Positions 6,748 through 15,090 of a stretch of DNA of 64,000 bases are shown piece by piece. Position 1 is the first letter of the stretch; each line of letters starts with the position of its first letter. The notes under the pieces were generated by a model, which did not search any database, was not told the DNA's origin, and was given only the letters and a program-made list of their open reading frames with translations. The position numbers and the translations under genes were made by a program. This DNA is from Polaromonas sp. CF318 (GTDB lineage Bacteria > Pseudomonadota > Gammaproteobacteria > Burkholderiales > Burkholderiaceae_C), in contig NZ_AKIV01000056.1 in NCBI RefSeq assembly GCF_000282655.1, positions 21,420-85,419 on the forward strand, in the 5' to 3' direction.

Positions 6748-8731
6748 AAAAATCCTCATTGCCAATCGCGGTGAAATAGCCTGCCGCGTGGCTGCGACTG
6801 CGCGCCGCATGGCCATCCAGTCCGTTGCCGTGTATTCCGACGCCGATGCGGGCGCCAAGCATGTGGGCTTTTGCGACGAGGCCGTGCACATAGGCGGCAG
6901 CGCGCCCAAGGACAGTTATTTGCGCTGGGAGCGCATCATCGAAGCGGCCAAGGCCACGGGCGCCGAGGCGATCCACCCGGGCTACGGCTTTCTGAGCGAG
7001 AACGAGGAGTTCGCCCAGGCCTGCGCCACTGCCGGCCTGGTCTTTATCGGCCCGCCGGCCTCGGCCATCAAGGCCATGGGTCTGAAGGCCGAGTCCAAAC
7101 AGCTGATGGAAAAAGCCGGTGTACCGCTGGTGCCCGGCTACCACGGCAGCGACCAGGACCCGGCGCTGCTCAAGCGTGAGGCCGACCGCATTGGCTACCC
7201 GGTGTTGATCAAGGCCAGCGCGGGCGGCGGCGGCAAGGGCATGCGTGCGGTGGACAAGAGCGAAGACTTTGAGGCCGCGCTGGCATCCTGCAAGCGCGAG
7301 GCCATCAACAGCTTTGGCGACGACGCGGTGCTGGTCGAAAAATACGCGCAGCGCCCGCGCCATATCGAGATACAGGTGTTTGGCGACACCCACGGCAACT
7401 ATGTCTACCTGTTCGAGCGCGACTGCTCGGTGCAGCGCCGCCACCAGAAGGTGCTGGAAGAGGCGCCGGCCCCCGGCATGACGGAAGCCATGCGCCAGCA
7501 GATGGGCGAGGCGGCGGTGGCGGCCGCGCGCGCCGTGAACTACGTGGGCGCCGGCACGGTCGAGTTCATTGTCGAGCAGCGCAGCGATGGCTCCATGAAC
7601 TTCTTCTTTATGGAGATGAATACGCGCTTGCAGGTGGAGCACCCGGTGACCGAGGCCATCACCGGCCTGGACCTGGTGGAATGGCAGTTGCGTGTGGCCT
7701 CGGGCGAAAAGCTGCCGCTGGCGCAGGAGCAGCTGCGCATCAACGGCCATGCCATCGAGGCGCGCATCTGCGCCGAAACGCCGGACAACAACTTCCTGCC
7801 GGCCACCGGCAGCCTGCATGTCTACAAAAAACCGGCGCACACGGCCTTTGAACGAGGGCAGGTGCGTGTGGACGACGGCGTGCGCGAGGGCGATGCGATT
7901 TCGCCCTACTACGACTCCATGGTGGCCAAGCTCATCGTGCACGGCGCCACGCGCGAAGAGGCGCTGGCCCGGCTGGACGATGCGCTGGCGCAGACCCGCA
8001 TCGTGGGCCTGAGCACCAATGTGCAGTTTTTGCGTTACGTGGTGCGCAGCCCTTCGTTTGCCAAGGCCAACCTGGACACCGCGCTGATACAGCGCGAAGA
8101 AGCCGTGCTCTTCAAGCAGGAGCCCGTGGGCCTGGCCATGGCGGCCGCCGCGGCGGTGGCCAGGCAGCTGCTGGACGAGCGGGCCCTGGCGGGTGCGGAC
8201 CCTTTCAGCCGCCGCGACGGCTGGCGCTCGCATGGCGTGGTGCAGCGGCGCTTTGAGTTTGAATTCCACGGCGAGCCGGCCAAGGCCGCATTGACCTACG
8301 GGCATGACGGCGCGCTGCACCTTGCTTTGGGCGATGTCGCGGGGCCGCTGTTGTTCACCGAAACCGCGCAGGGCATAGAGATTCAATTCGCAGGCCAGCG
8401 CATGACGGCGGCCGTGTATGCGCAGGGCGAGCTGGACCACGTGTTCACGGCCAGGGGCGCGACGCAAATCCTCTCCATAGACCTGCTGGCCCATGCGGGC
8501 GAGGCCCAGGCCGAGGGCGGCCGCCTGACGGCGCCCATGCCGGGCAAGGTCGTGTCCTTTGCCGTCAAGGCCGGCGACAAAGTGAGCAAGGGCCAGCCGC
8601 TGGCGGTGATGGAGGCCATGAAGATGGAGCATACGATCGCGGCCCCCGCCGACGGCACGGTGCAGGAATTGCTCTATGCGCCGGGCGACCAGGTCAACGA
8701 GGGCGCGGAATTGTTGAAAATAGCCGTTTGA
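6740..8731 (+). CDS. liuD: Methylcrotonyl-CoA carboxylase, biotin-containing (alpha) subunit
   Basis: The 663-residue protein combines a biotin carboxylase (about 1-450), a linking BT domain and a C-terminal biotin carboxyl carrier domain. Visible motifs: MFKKILIANRGEIACRV at the N-terminus, the ATP-grasp glycine loop KASAGGGGKGMR (about 155-166), the EMNTRLQVEHPVTE segment, and the biotinylation site EAMKMEH with K628 as acceptor. It carboxylates biotin with ATP and bicarbonate and works with the liuB product. The start at 6740 is the second of two near-identical start regions; the first (6622) runs into a stop after 41 codons. The gene is followed by ghrA after 42 bp. Confidence 0.93.
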   Translation: MFKKILIANRGEIACRVAATARRMAIQSVAVYSDADAGAKHVGFCDEAVHIGGSAPKDSYLRWERIIEAAKATGAEAIHPGYGFLSENEEFAQACATAGLVFIGPPASAIKAMGLKAESKQLMEKAGVPLVPGYHGSDQDPALLKREADRIGYPVLIKASAGGGGKGMRAVDKSEDFEAALASCKREAINSFGDDAVLVEKYAQRPRHIEIQVFGDTHGNYVYLFERDCSVQRRHQKVLEEAPAPGMTEAMRQQMGEAAVAAARAVNYVGAGTVEFIVEQRSDGSMNFFFMEMNTRLQVEHPVTEAITGLDLVEWQLRVASGEKLPLAQEQLRINGHAIEARICAETPDNNFLPATGSLHVYKKPAHTAFERGQVRVDDGVREGDAISPYYDSMVAKLIVHGATREEALARLDDALAQTRIVGLSTNVQFLRYVVRSPSFAKANLDTALIQREEAVLFKQEPVGLAMAAAAAVARQLLDERALAGADPFSRRDGWRSHGVVQRRFEFEFHGEPAKAALTYGHDGALHLALGDVAGPLLFTETAQGIEIQFAGQRMTAAVYAQGELDHVFTARGATQILSIDLLAHAGEAQAEGGRLTAPMPGKVVSFAVKAGDKVSKGQPLAVMEAMKMEHTIAAPADGTVQELLYAPGDQVNEGAELLKIAV

Positions 8732-8773
8732 GTTTGTTTTGGCTCCAAACGTAATTTCAGCGGGATTCTTTCA

Positions 8774-9712
8774 ATGCGCATCAGTTTTTGCTGCTCCGAC
8801 ACCAAACCCCAGCCCTGGGTGGACGGCCTCAAGGCCGCCTTCCCCGAGGCCGATGTGACGCTATGGTCCGCGGGCGCTGTGCCGGCCGACTATGCGGTGG
8901 TCTGGCAGCCACCCCAGCAATTTTTTGACGAGCAGCAAGCGCTCAAGGGCATTTTCAATATAGGCGCGGGCGTCGATGCGCTCATGAAGCTGAATCTGCC
9001 GGCCGGTGTGCCAGTGGTGCGGCTGGACGATGCCGGCATGTCGGCCCAGATGGCCGAGTTTGTCTGCCATGCGGTGATACGCCATTTCCGCGAATTGGAC
9101 GGCTATGAGGCCGACATTGCAGCGGGCAAGTGGTCCTACCGCAAGCCGCGCCTGCGCACGGACTATCCGATTGGCGTGATGGGCCTGGGCGTGCTCGGTG
9201 AACGCGTGAGCCGGGCACTCGCGCAATTTGATTTCCCGGTGAATGGCTGGAGCCGCTCGCCCAAGGCGGTGGAAGGCGTGCGGTGCTTTTCAGGCGAGGT
9301 GGGCAGTGCGGGCTTCCAGGACTTCCTGGCGGCCAGCCGCATCCTGGTCTGTTTGCTGCCGTTGACGCCGGACACCCAGGGCATCATGAACCGCGACACG
9401 CTGTCGCGGCTGCGGGCGGGTGGCTATGTGGTCAATGTGGCGCGCGGCGCCCACCTGGTGGAGGAGGACCTGCTGGCGCTGATCGACAGCGGCCAGCTGG
9501 CCGGCGCGACGCTGGATGTGTTCCGCACCGAGCCGCTGCCGGCGGAGCATGCCTTCTGGAAACATCCCAAGGTCACCATCACGCCGCATACCTCGGCCCG
9601 CACCCTGCGCGAGGAAAGCATTGCCCAGATCGCCGGGAAGATACGCAGCCTGGCGGGCGGTGCGCCGATTGCCAGCCTAGCCGGCGTGGTTGATCCGAAA
9701 AAGGGATACTGA
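8774..9712 (+). CDS. ghrA: Glyoxylate/hydroxypyruvate reductase A
   Basis: A 312-residue D-isomer-specific 2-hydroxyacid dehydrogenase of the GhrA branch. It reduces glyoxylate and hydroxypyruvate using NAD(P)H. The Rossmann signature GVMGLGVLGERV is at about 135-146, and the catalytic Arg (VNVARGAHLV), Glu (FRTEPLP) and His (ITPHTSA) are all in order. The short N-terminal half and the HTSARTL ending match GhrA rather than GhrB or SerA. It is embedded in the leucine pathway operon although it has no obvious step there; it may serve hydroxyacid by-products or simply be co-transcribed. Confidence 0.9.
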   Translation: MRISFCCSDTKPQPWVDGLKAAFPEADVTLWSAGAVPADYAVVWQPPQQFFDEQQALKGIFNIGAGVDALMKLNLPAGVPVVRLDDAGMSAQMAEFVCHAVIRHFRELDGYEADIAAGKWSYRKPRLRTDYPIGVMGLGVLGERVSRALAQFDFPVNGWSRSPKAVEGVRCFSGEVGSAGFQDFLAASRILVCLLPLTPDTQGIMNRDTLSRLRAGGYVVNVARGAHLVEEDLLALIDSGQLAGATLDVFRTEPLPAEHAFWKHPKVTITPHTSARTLREESIAQIAGKIRSLAGGAPIASLAGVVDPKKGY

Positions 9713-9722
9713 CTGGCCATTC

Positions 9723-9742
9723 GCCGCCCTCCTGAAGGCGGC
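9723..9742 (+). other. Small intercistronic hairpin
   Basis: GCCGCC (9723-9728) can pair with GGCGGC (9737-9742) across an 8-nt loop, just upstream of the HMG-CoA lyase ribosome binding site (AGGA, 9747-9750). There is no T-tract, so it is not a typical terminator. It might mark an RNA processing or stability element. Confidence 0.35.
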
Positions 9743-9756
9743 TTGCAGGACACACT

Positions 9757-10677
9757 ATGAAACTACCCTCCAGAGTCAAGCTTGTCGACGTCGGCCCCCG
9801 CGACGGGCTGCAGAATGAAAAAGCCCAGGTGCCGGCCGCCGTCAAGATAGAGCTGGTGCACCGGCTGCAGGACGCGGGCCTGACCGAGATCGAGGTCACG
9901 AGTTTTGTGTCGCCCAAATGGGTGCCGCAAATGGCCGACAACGCCGAGGTGATGGCGGGCATACGGCGCAAGCCCGGTGTGCGCTATTCGGTGCTGACAC
10001 CGAACATGAAGGGCTTTGAAGCCGCGATTGCGTCGCCGCGCGAGCTGTGGCCCGACGAGATCGTGGTGTTCGGCGCGGCCAGCGAGGCCTTCAGCCAGAA
10101 GAACATCAACTGTTCGATTGCCGAGAGCATTGAGCGCTTCAGGCCGGTGGTGGAAGCCGCGCGCGAGAAGGGTATTTATGTGCGTGGCGCGATGTCCTGC
10201 ACCGTGGGCTGCCCTTACGAGGGTGAGATCGCGCCTGAACGCGTGGACATGCTGGCCGGACTGATGAAGGGCATAGGCGTGCAGCACGTGGGCGTGGCCG
10301 ACACGATTGGCGTGGGCACGCCGCTCAAGGTGCAGCGCGCACTCGACGCGACGCTCAGGCACTTCGACCTCAACGACGTGTCGGGCCATTTCCATGACAC
10401 CTACGGCCAGGCCCTGGGCAACACCCTGGCCTCGCTGCAGATGGGCGTCTGGCAGTTCGACACCTCCTCGGCCGGCCTGGGCGGCTGCCCTTTTGCCAAG
10501 GGCGCGACCGGCAATGTAGCCACTGAAGACGTGGTGTACATGTTGCACGGCATGGGCATTGAAACCGGCATAGATCTGGACAAGCTCATCGATGCCGGAA
10601 AATTCATCAGCGACTTCCTGGGACGCAAACCGAATTCCCGCGCCGCGACGGCGCTTTTGAACAAGCGAGCGAATTGA
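9757..10677 (+). CDS. liuE: Hydroxymethylglutaryl-CoA lyase
   Basis: The 306-residue TIM-barrel enzyme splits HMG-CoA into acetyl-CoA and acetoacetate, the last step of leucine degradation. Diagnostic features are VDVGPRDGLQNEK at the N-terminus (catalytic Arg and metal Asp), the metal-ligand segment GHFHDTYGQ (about 209-217), and the C-terminal flexible loop GLGGCPFAKGATGNVATED with its essential Cys. Length and all three motifs are normal for bacterial HMG-CoA lyase. It follows ghrA and ends one base before the YbaK-type gene, so translation of the two is probably coupled. Confidence 0.94.
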   Translation: MKLPSRVKLVDVGPRDGLQNEKAQVPAAVKIELVHRLQDAGLTEIEVTSFVSPKWVPQMADNAEVMAGIRRKPGVRYSVLTPNMKGFEAAIASPRELWPDEIVVFGAASEAFSQKNINCSIAESIERFRPVVEAAREKGIYVRGAMSCTVGCPYEGEIAPERVDMLAGLMKGIGVQHVGVADTIGVGTPLKVQRALDATLRHFDLNDVSGHFHDTYGQALGNTLASLQMGVWQFDTSSAGLGGCPFAKGATGNVATEDVVYMLHGMGIETGIDLDKLIDAGKFISDFLGRKPNSRAATALLNKRAN

Positions 10678-10678
10678 T

Positions 10679-11434
10679 ATGTGTGGTGCCGAGTTAAAAG
10701 CCTTGCCCGAGGGTGTTCAACGAGTGGCGGCTGTGCTGCGCGAATGCGGCCATCCGCATATGCCCGTGATGCTGGACGATGCGGCGCGCACCGCGCAGCA
10801 GGCGGCCGATGCGCTGGGCGTGCGCCTGGGGCAGATCGCCAAGAGCATCATTTTTCGCCGCAAGTCGGACGATGCCGCCGTGCTGGTCGTGACCTCGGGC
10901 GACAGGCGGGTCGATGAACGCAAGGTCGAGGCGCTGGTCTGTACTGACGGCAAGCGCGTGGGCCGGGCCGACGCGGATTTCGTGAAAAGCAAAACCGGTT
11001 TTTCCATAGGGGGCGTGTCTCCCGTGGGGCATATCAACCAGGCCGTGGTGCTGGTGGACCTGAGCCTGATGCGTTTTGACGAGGTCTGGGCCGCGGCCGG
11101 CCATCCGCATGCGGTGTTCAAGCTGATGCCGCAGGAGCTGGAACTGCTGACCGGCGCGCCCGTGGTCGACGTGGCCGTGGACCTGGGCGAGGAGGCCATC
11201 GCGCGCGAGCAGGCCGTCGCCCGGGTGACGGAGCGCGGCCGCACGGTGGAGGCCGCGGGCGATGTGGTGCCTTCGCCCTGCATCTCGGTGTGCCGCGTGA
11301 ATGCCGACAGCGGGCTGTGCGAAGGCTGCTTTCGCACGCTGGGCGAGATCTCGGCCTGGGCGCGCTCCGGCCCCGAGGCGCAGCGCGAACTCTGGCGCAC
11401 CATAGGCCAGCGCATGGCGGCGGTACGGGCCTGA
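10679..11434 (+). CDS. YbaK/EbsC-type aminoacyl-tRNA deacylase fused to a DUF1289 domain
   Basis: The 251-residue protein has an N-terminal YbaK/ProX-like domain (about 10-165), including the lysine-containing QIAKSIIFRR strand and the glycine-rich GFSIGGVSPVGH loop; YbaK proteins hydrolyse mischarged aminoacyl-tRNAs such as Cys-tRNAPro. After a linker (about 165-198) comes a DUF1289 module with the four-cysteine pattern PCISVCRVNADSGLCEGCFRT, a probable small metal-binding fold. The frame is continuous through the junction. Both halves are usually met as separate proteins in the families I know, so this looks like a fusion, although it may be common in this bacterial family. The ATG at 10679 has poor ribosome binding sequence but sits 1 bp after liuE. 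Confidence 0.82.
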   Translation: MCGAELKALPEGVQRVAAVLRECGHPHMPVMLDDAARTAQQAADALGVRLGQIAKSIIFRRKSDDAAVLVVTSGDRRVDERKVEALVCTDGKRVGRADADFVKSKTGFSIGGVSPVGHINQAVVLVDLSLMRFDEVWAAAGHPHAVFKLMPQELELLTGAPVVDVAVDLGEEAIAREQAVARVTERGRTVEAAGDVVPSPCISVCRVNADSGLCEGCFRTLGEISAWARSGPEAQRELWRTIGQRMAAVRA

Positions 11435-11471
11435 CCCTTGAACAACTGAGCCATAGAACGGAGAGAGTTTC

Positions 11472-12122
11472 ATGAAGCACATCACTTTCTACTTTGATTT
11501 CATCTCTCCCTATGCCTACCTCGCCTTCGAACAGCTGCCTGAAGCCCTCAAGGGCCTGAGCTACAGCGTCAGCTACCGGCCGGTGCTTTTCGCCGCCCTG
11601 CTCAAGCACCACGGCCAGCTGGGCCCGGCCGAGATCGCGCCCAAGCGCGACTGGACCTACCGGCAGGTGCTGTGGCATGCGCACAGCAAGGGCATCGCCA
11701 TGCAGATGCCGGCCAGCCATCCCTTCAACCCCTTGCCGCTGCTGCGGCTGGCCAGCGCCTGCGGCACGCCCGACGACCCGGCAAGCCCCAACCGCTATGT
11801 CTGCGAAACGATTTTTCGCCATGTCTGGCAGGGCGGGGGCGAGGCCGCGGATGCGCAGCGGCTTGCGGCGCTCACGGCGCAGCTTGCGCCGCAGCACACG
11901 CTGAAGGACGGCGAAGCCAAAGCGCAGCTCAAGAAGAACACCGACGAAGCCGTCGCGCGCGATGTGTTCGGCGTGCCCGCGATGGAAGTCGACGGCAAAA
12001 TTTTCTGGGGCTTCGACGCGCTGCCCATGCTGCGTGAGTACCTGCTGGGCAATGCCTGGTTTGAGGGCGAGGACTGGAACGGCGTGCGCAAGGTGGCCGT
12101 GGGTATTGCGCGCAAGGCGTAA
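11472..12122 (+). CDS. 2-hydroxychromene-2-carboxylate isomerase-like protein (DsbA/GST-kappa fold)
   Basis: A 216-residue protein of the thioredoxin-like HCCA isomerase family. The N-terminus KHITFYFDFISPYAYLAFEQLP carries the conserved serine (SPYAYL) that replaces the redox cysteine and contacts glutathione. The helical insertion follows, then the returning thioredoxin half with FGVPAMEVDGKIFWGFDALPML. Characterised relatives isomerise a naphthalene intermediate, but most genomic copies act on unknown substrates. It is preceded by a good GGAGAG site and is the last gene of the leucine-type operon before a 235-bp spacer. Confidence 0.85.
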   Translation: MKHITFYFDFISPYAYLAFEQLPEALKGLSYSVSYRPVLFAALLKHHGQLGPAEIAPKRDWTYRQVLWHAHSKGIAMQMPASHPFNPLPLLRLASACGTPDDPASPNRYVCETIFRHVWQGGGEAADAQRLAALTAQLAPQHTLKDGEAKAQLKKNTDEAVARDVFGVPAMEVDGKIFWGFDALPMLREYLLGNAWFEGEDWNGVRKVAVGIARKA

Positions 12123-12357
12123 GCGGGCGTTTGGGCGCGTAAGCGAGTTTTACGCGGCGCGTAAGAAGGTTCTAGGCGTTTTCCCGGAGTGGCTTCGTAT
12201 GCTGAAAAGTTTCTCAAGGGTTTCCCCTTGGGTTGTCAGCCACGCATAAGTTTCACGCAAGCTCCTGTTATTTTCACGTCAGAGCTAGGTCAGGGACTCC
12301 AAAAATAATCAGTGCAGCTTCCATACCGGAGGCCTTCACTATTTGGAGACACACATC

Positions 12358-14016
12358 ATGGCAACAGCCGTCGACAACAGACCCATGACCGCCGAGCAGA
12401 AGAAGGTGATCTTCGCCTCTTCGCTCGGCACGGTATTCGAGTGGTACGACTTCTACCTCTACGGTTCATTGGCCGCCATCATCGCCAAGCAGTTCTTCAG
12501 CGGACTGGACTCGGGCTCGGCCTTCATCTTCGCGTTGCTCGCGTTCGCCGCCGGCTTCATCGTGCGCCCCTTCGGCGCGCTGGTGTTCGGCCGTCTGGGC
12601 GACATGATCGGCCGCAAGTACACCTTCCTGGTCACCATCGTGATCATGGGCCTGTCGACCTTCATCGTGGGCCTGCTGCCCAACTACGCGTCCATCGGTG
12701 TCGCCGCGCCGGTGATCCTGATCGCGCTGCGCATGCTGCAAGGCCTGGCGCTGGGTGGTGAGTACGGCGGTGCCGCCGTCTACGTGGCCGAGCACTCGCC
12801 CCAGGGCAAGCGCGGCGCCTACACCTCCTGGATCCAGACCACGGCCACGCTGGGCCTGTTCCTGAGCCTGTTGGTGATCCTGGGTGTGCGCACCGCCATG
12901 GGCGAAGCCGCTTTCGCCGACTGGGGCTGGCGCATTCCGTTCATCGTCTCCATCCTGCTGCTGGCCGTGTCGGTCTACATCCGTTTGTCGATGAACGAAT
13001 CCCCCGCCTTCCAGAAGATGAAGGCCGAGGGCAAGACCTCCAAGGCCCCGCTGTCCGAGTCCTTCGGCCAGTGGCGCAACCTGAAGATCGTGATCCTGGC
13101 GCTGATCGGCCTGACCGCCGGCCAGGCCGTGGTCTGGTACTCGGGCCAGTTCTACGCGCTGTTCTTCCTGACGCAGGCGCTCAAGGTCGACGGCCCCACG
13201 GCTAACATCCTGGTGGCCTACTCGCTGATCCTGGGCACGCCTTTCTTTGTGATCTTCGGCACGCTGTCCGACAAGATCGGCCGCAAGCCCATCATCATGG
13301 CGGGCTGCCTGCTGGCCGTGGTCACCTACTTCCCGGTGTTCACCGCGCTGACCAAGGCCGCCAACCCCGACCTCGCCGCCGCGCAAGCCAAGAACAAGGT
13401 GATCGTGACCGCCGACCCGAAAGAGTGCTCGTTCCAGTTCAACCCGACCGGCACCGTCAAGTTCACCAGCTCCTGCGACATCGCCAAGCAGGTGCTGGCA
13501 GGCGCTTCGGTGAGCTATGACAACGTCGCCGCACCCGCCGGCACGGTGGCCACCATCAAGATCGGTGAGGCCGCGATCCCCAGCTACAACGCCAAGGGCC
13601 TGAGCGCCGACGACGCCAAGAAGAAGGACGCCGAGTTCAAGAAGCTCGTCGCGGACGACCTGAAGGCCGCCGGCTACCCCAGCAAGGCCGACCCGGCCAA
13701 GGTCGACAAGGTCATGGTCACCATCATCCTGTTCTACCTGGTGGTGCTGGTGACCATGGTTTACGGCCCGATCGCCGCCATGCTGGTCGAGCTGTTCCCG
13801 ACCCGCATCCGCTACACCTCGATGAGCCTGCCCTACCACATCGGCAATGGCTGGTTCGGCGGCCTGCTGCCGACGACCGCCTTCGCCATCGTGGCGCAGA
13901 CCGGCAACATGTACAACGGCCTCTGGTACCCCATCATCGTCGCCGGCATGACGCTGGTGATAGGCACCTTGTTCATCAAGGAAACCAAGGACGTGGATAT
14001 TTACGCCAACGACTGA
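12358..14016 (+). CDS. MHS-family MFS transporter with an extra periplasmic loop
   Basis: A 552-residue major facilitator of the metabolite:H+ symporter family. The first half has the MHS signature GTVFEWYDFYLYG at about 24-36 and the loop motif FGRLGDMIGRKYTF; the second half repeats it as FGTLSDKIGRKPI. Twelve transmembrane segments can be placed. Between segments 9 and 10 lies an additional hydrophilic region of about 120 residues (332-452) with two cysteines 16 apart, expected on the periplasmic side. The ATG at 12358 is preceded by GGAG at a 9-base gap. Codon choice is strongly biased to C-ending codons, suggesting high expression. Substrate unknown; a dicarboxylate or other organic acid is likely for the family. 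Confidence 0.87.
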   Translation: MATAVDNRPMTAEQKKVIFASSLGTVFEWYDFYLYGSLAAIIAKQFFSGLDSGSAFIFALLAFAAGFIVRPFGALVFGRLGDMIGRKYTFLVTIVIMGLSTFIVGLLPNYASIGVAAPVILIALRMLQGLALGGEYGGAAVYVAEHSPQGKRGAYTSWIQTTATLGLFLSLLVILGVRTAMGEAAFADWGWRIPFIVSILLLAVSVYIRLSMNESPAFQKMKAEGKTSKAPLSESFGQWRNLKIVILALIGLTAGQAVVWYSGQFYALFFLTQALKVDGPTANILVAYSLILGTPFFVIFGTLSDKIGRKPIIMAGCLLAVVTYFPVFTALTKAANPDLAAAQAKNKVIVTADPKECSFQFNPTGTVKFTSSCDIAKQVLAGASVSYDNVAAPAGTVATIKIGEAAIPSYNAKGLSADDAKKKDAEFKKLVADDLKAAGYPSKADPAKVDKVMVTIILFYLVVLVTMVYGPIAAMLVELFPTRIRYTSMSLPYHIGNGWFGGLLPTTAFAIVAQTGNMYNGLWYPIIVAGMTLVIGTLFIKETKDVDIYAND

Positions 14017-14087
14017 TTGCTGTGATCGCCGGGCGGACCCAGCGGCCCGCGCCGGTTCTTGAGGCTGAAAAGCCTTGTGATATTTGC

Positions 14088-14124
14088 AGGCCCTCGTCAT
14101 CCATGTGCCGGGGGCTTTTTTTTT
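14088..14124 (+). terminator. Possible terminator after the MHS transporter
   Basis: AGGCCC (14088-14093) can pair with GGGCTT (14112-14117, one G-U) over an 18-nt loop, followed by an unbroken run of T and a further T-rich stretch to 14144. The stem is short, so strength is doubtful. A second small hairpin, AGGCT-GAAA-AGCCT, lies just upstream at 14062-14075. Confidence 0.45.
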
Positions 14125-14157
14125 GGCCTTTTTTTGTTTTTTTTGGAGAAGTGAAAA

Positions 14158-14298
14158 ATGTGGAAACTCGTGCTCGGATTTATCGTGATCGCAGGCCTGG
14201 CCCTGTTCCTTTTGAACAAGGGTGGGGACATAGACCTCAGCGGTGAAAAGCATGGCGCCTTGCCCGCGCCGGTTGCCGCCGCGGCCCCTTGGGTGTGA
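14158..14298 (+). CDS. 46-residue single-span membrane protein
   Basis: A short frame starting MWKLVLGFIVIAGLALFLLN encodes a hydrophobic segment (about 3-19) followed by a charged, Gly- and Asp-containing tail and an Ala/Pro-rich end. It has an excellent ribosome binding site (GGAGAA, 14145-14150) 7 bases before the ATG, which is the main argument that it is translated. It lies in a stretch otherwise without genes, between the MHS transporter and the hypothetical protein at 14478. The topology suggests N-in or N-out inner-membrane anchoring; function unknown. Confidence 0.7.
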   Translation: MWKLVLGFIVIAGLALFLLNKGGDIDLSGEKHGALPAPVAAAAPWV

Positions 14299-14477
14299 TC
14301 TATTGCCGCAAGAGGTGTATCCAGTTGCAGGACAGGGCCGCGACCGTGCCCAAAAAGGTGCGTTGGCGCTAAAAATGGGGTAAATTGAATCAGGGGCAAC
14401 AAAAAAGTGTCACAAATGTCTCTGCATTACGCACAGCAGTCTGCGTTCCCCCTGGCGTACTTACTGGAGACCCGCTG

Positions 14478-14951
14478 ATGATTTACACCAAGACGGAATT
14501 GGGCCAATCCGCATTGCAAGACCGTTCCATCCCGATGACACCGAGGCAACGCTCGGCCTTCATCATGTTTGACGGCAAGCGCAGCATGGAAGAGGTGGTC
14601 AAGGCCACCGCGGGCCTGGGCGTCACGGCTGAAGATATTTCCCACTTGCTGTCGCTGGGCCTGCTGGCGCCCGCCGCGGTGCAGCCGCCGGCCCCGCCCA
14701 CCGCACCGGCGCCCGCGGTGTCCGCGCACAACGCCGACGGCTCACCCACGCTGAGCGCGCAGGAACACTATTCCAGGGCCTACCCGATTGCCACGCGGCT
14801 CACGGCCGGCCTGGGCTTGCGCGGTTTCCGGCTCAACCTCGCGGTGGAAGCCGCGACCGACATCGATAAACTCAAAGAGCTCGCCCCCAAGATCAAGGAA
14901 GCCGTAGGCCCCGAGAAGTTCAAGGAACTGGAAAACGCCCTCTACTTCTGA
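14478..14951 (+). CDS. Conserved hypothetical protein
   Basis: The 157-residue product starts MIYTKTELGQ. Residues 20-65 (PMTPRQRSAFIMFDGKRSMEEV through HLLSLGLLAP) look like a compact winged-helix-type module as seen in some regulator-associated domains. A Pro/Ala-rich linker (about 66-85) leads to a helical C-terminal domain with EEHYSRAYPIATR-like and IKEAVGPEKFKELE helices. I cannot name a family. The start at 14478 is chosen because GGAGA lies 8 bases upstream, whereas the frame further upstream has no such site. No membrane segment or signal peptide. Confidence 0.65.
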   Translation: MIYTKTELGQSALQDRSIPMTPRQRSAFIMFDGKRSMEEVVKATAGLGVTAEDISHLLSLGLLAPAAVQPPAPPTAPAPAVSAHNADGSPTLSAQEHYSRAYPIATRLTAGLGLRGFRLNLAVEAATDIDKLKELAPKIKEAVGPEKFKELENALYF

Positions 14952-14989
14952 GCAAACTGCACGGCTTGTGATGCCTCAGGTTTGCGCAT

Positions 14990-15090
14990 TCGCGAGCAGG
15001 GGCCGCGATCCGGCTCCGCCGGGCGCAAGGCGCCTGTCCCCCCTGGGGGGAGGGGACGCTACACGAAGTGAGCGTCAGCAGGGGGGCTAC
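14990..15090 (-). repeat. Stop-anchored GC-rich intergenic repeat, copy A
   Basis: Read on the minus strand, it starts AGCCCCCCTGCTGACGCTCA right at the stop of the gene at 15087-16199, then has CCCCCCAGGGGGG and a CCGGC..GCCGG hairpin followed by CGGCCCCTGCT. The same order of blocks occurs at 34172-34290 and 63916-64000. The C6/G6 palindrome forms a strong hairpin. It fills the spacer between two convergent genes. Confidence 0.75.

Noticed and set aside
6734..8632. Minus-strand open frame opposite liuD
   Set aside because: Same shadow pattern; it overlaps a biotin carboxylase with all motifs intact.
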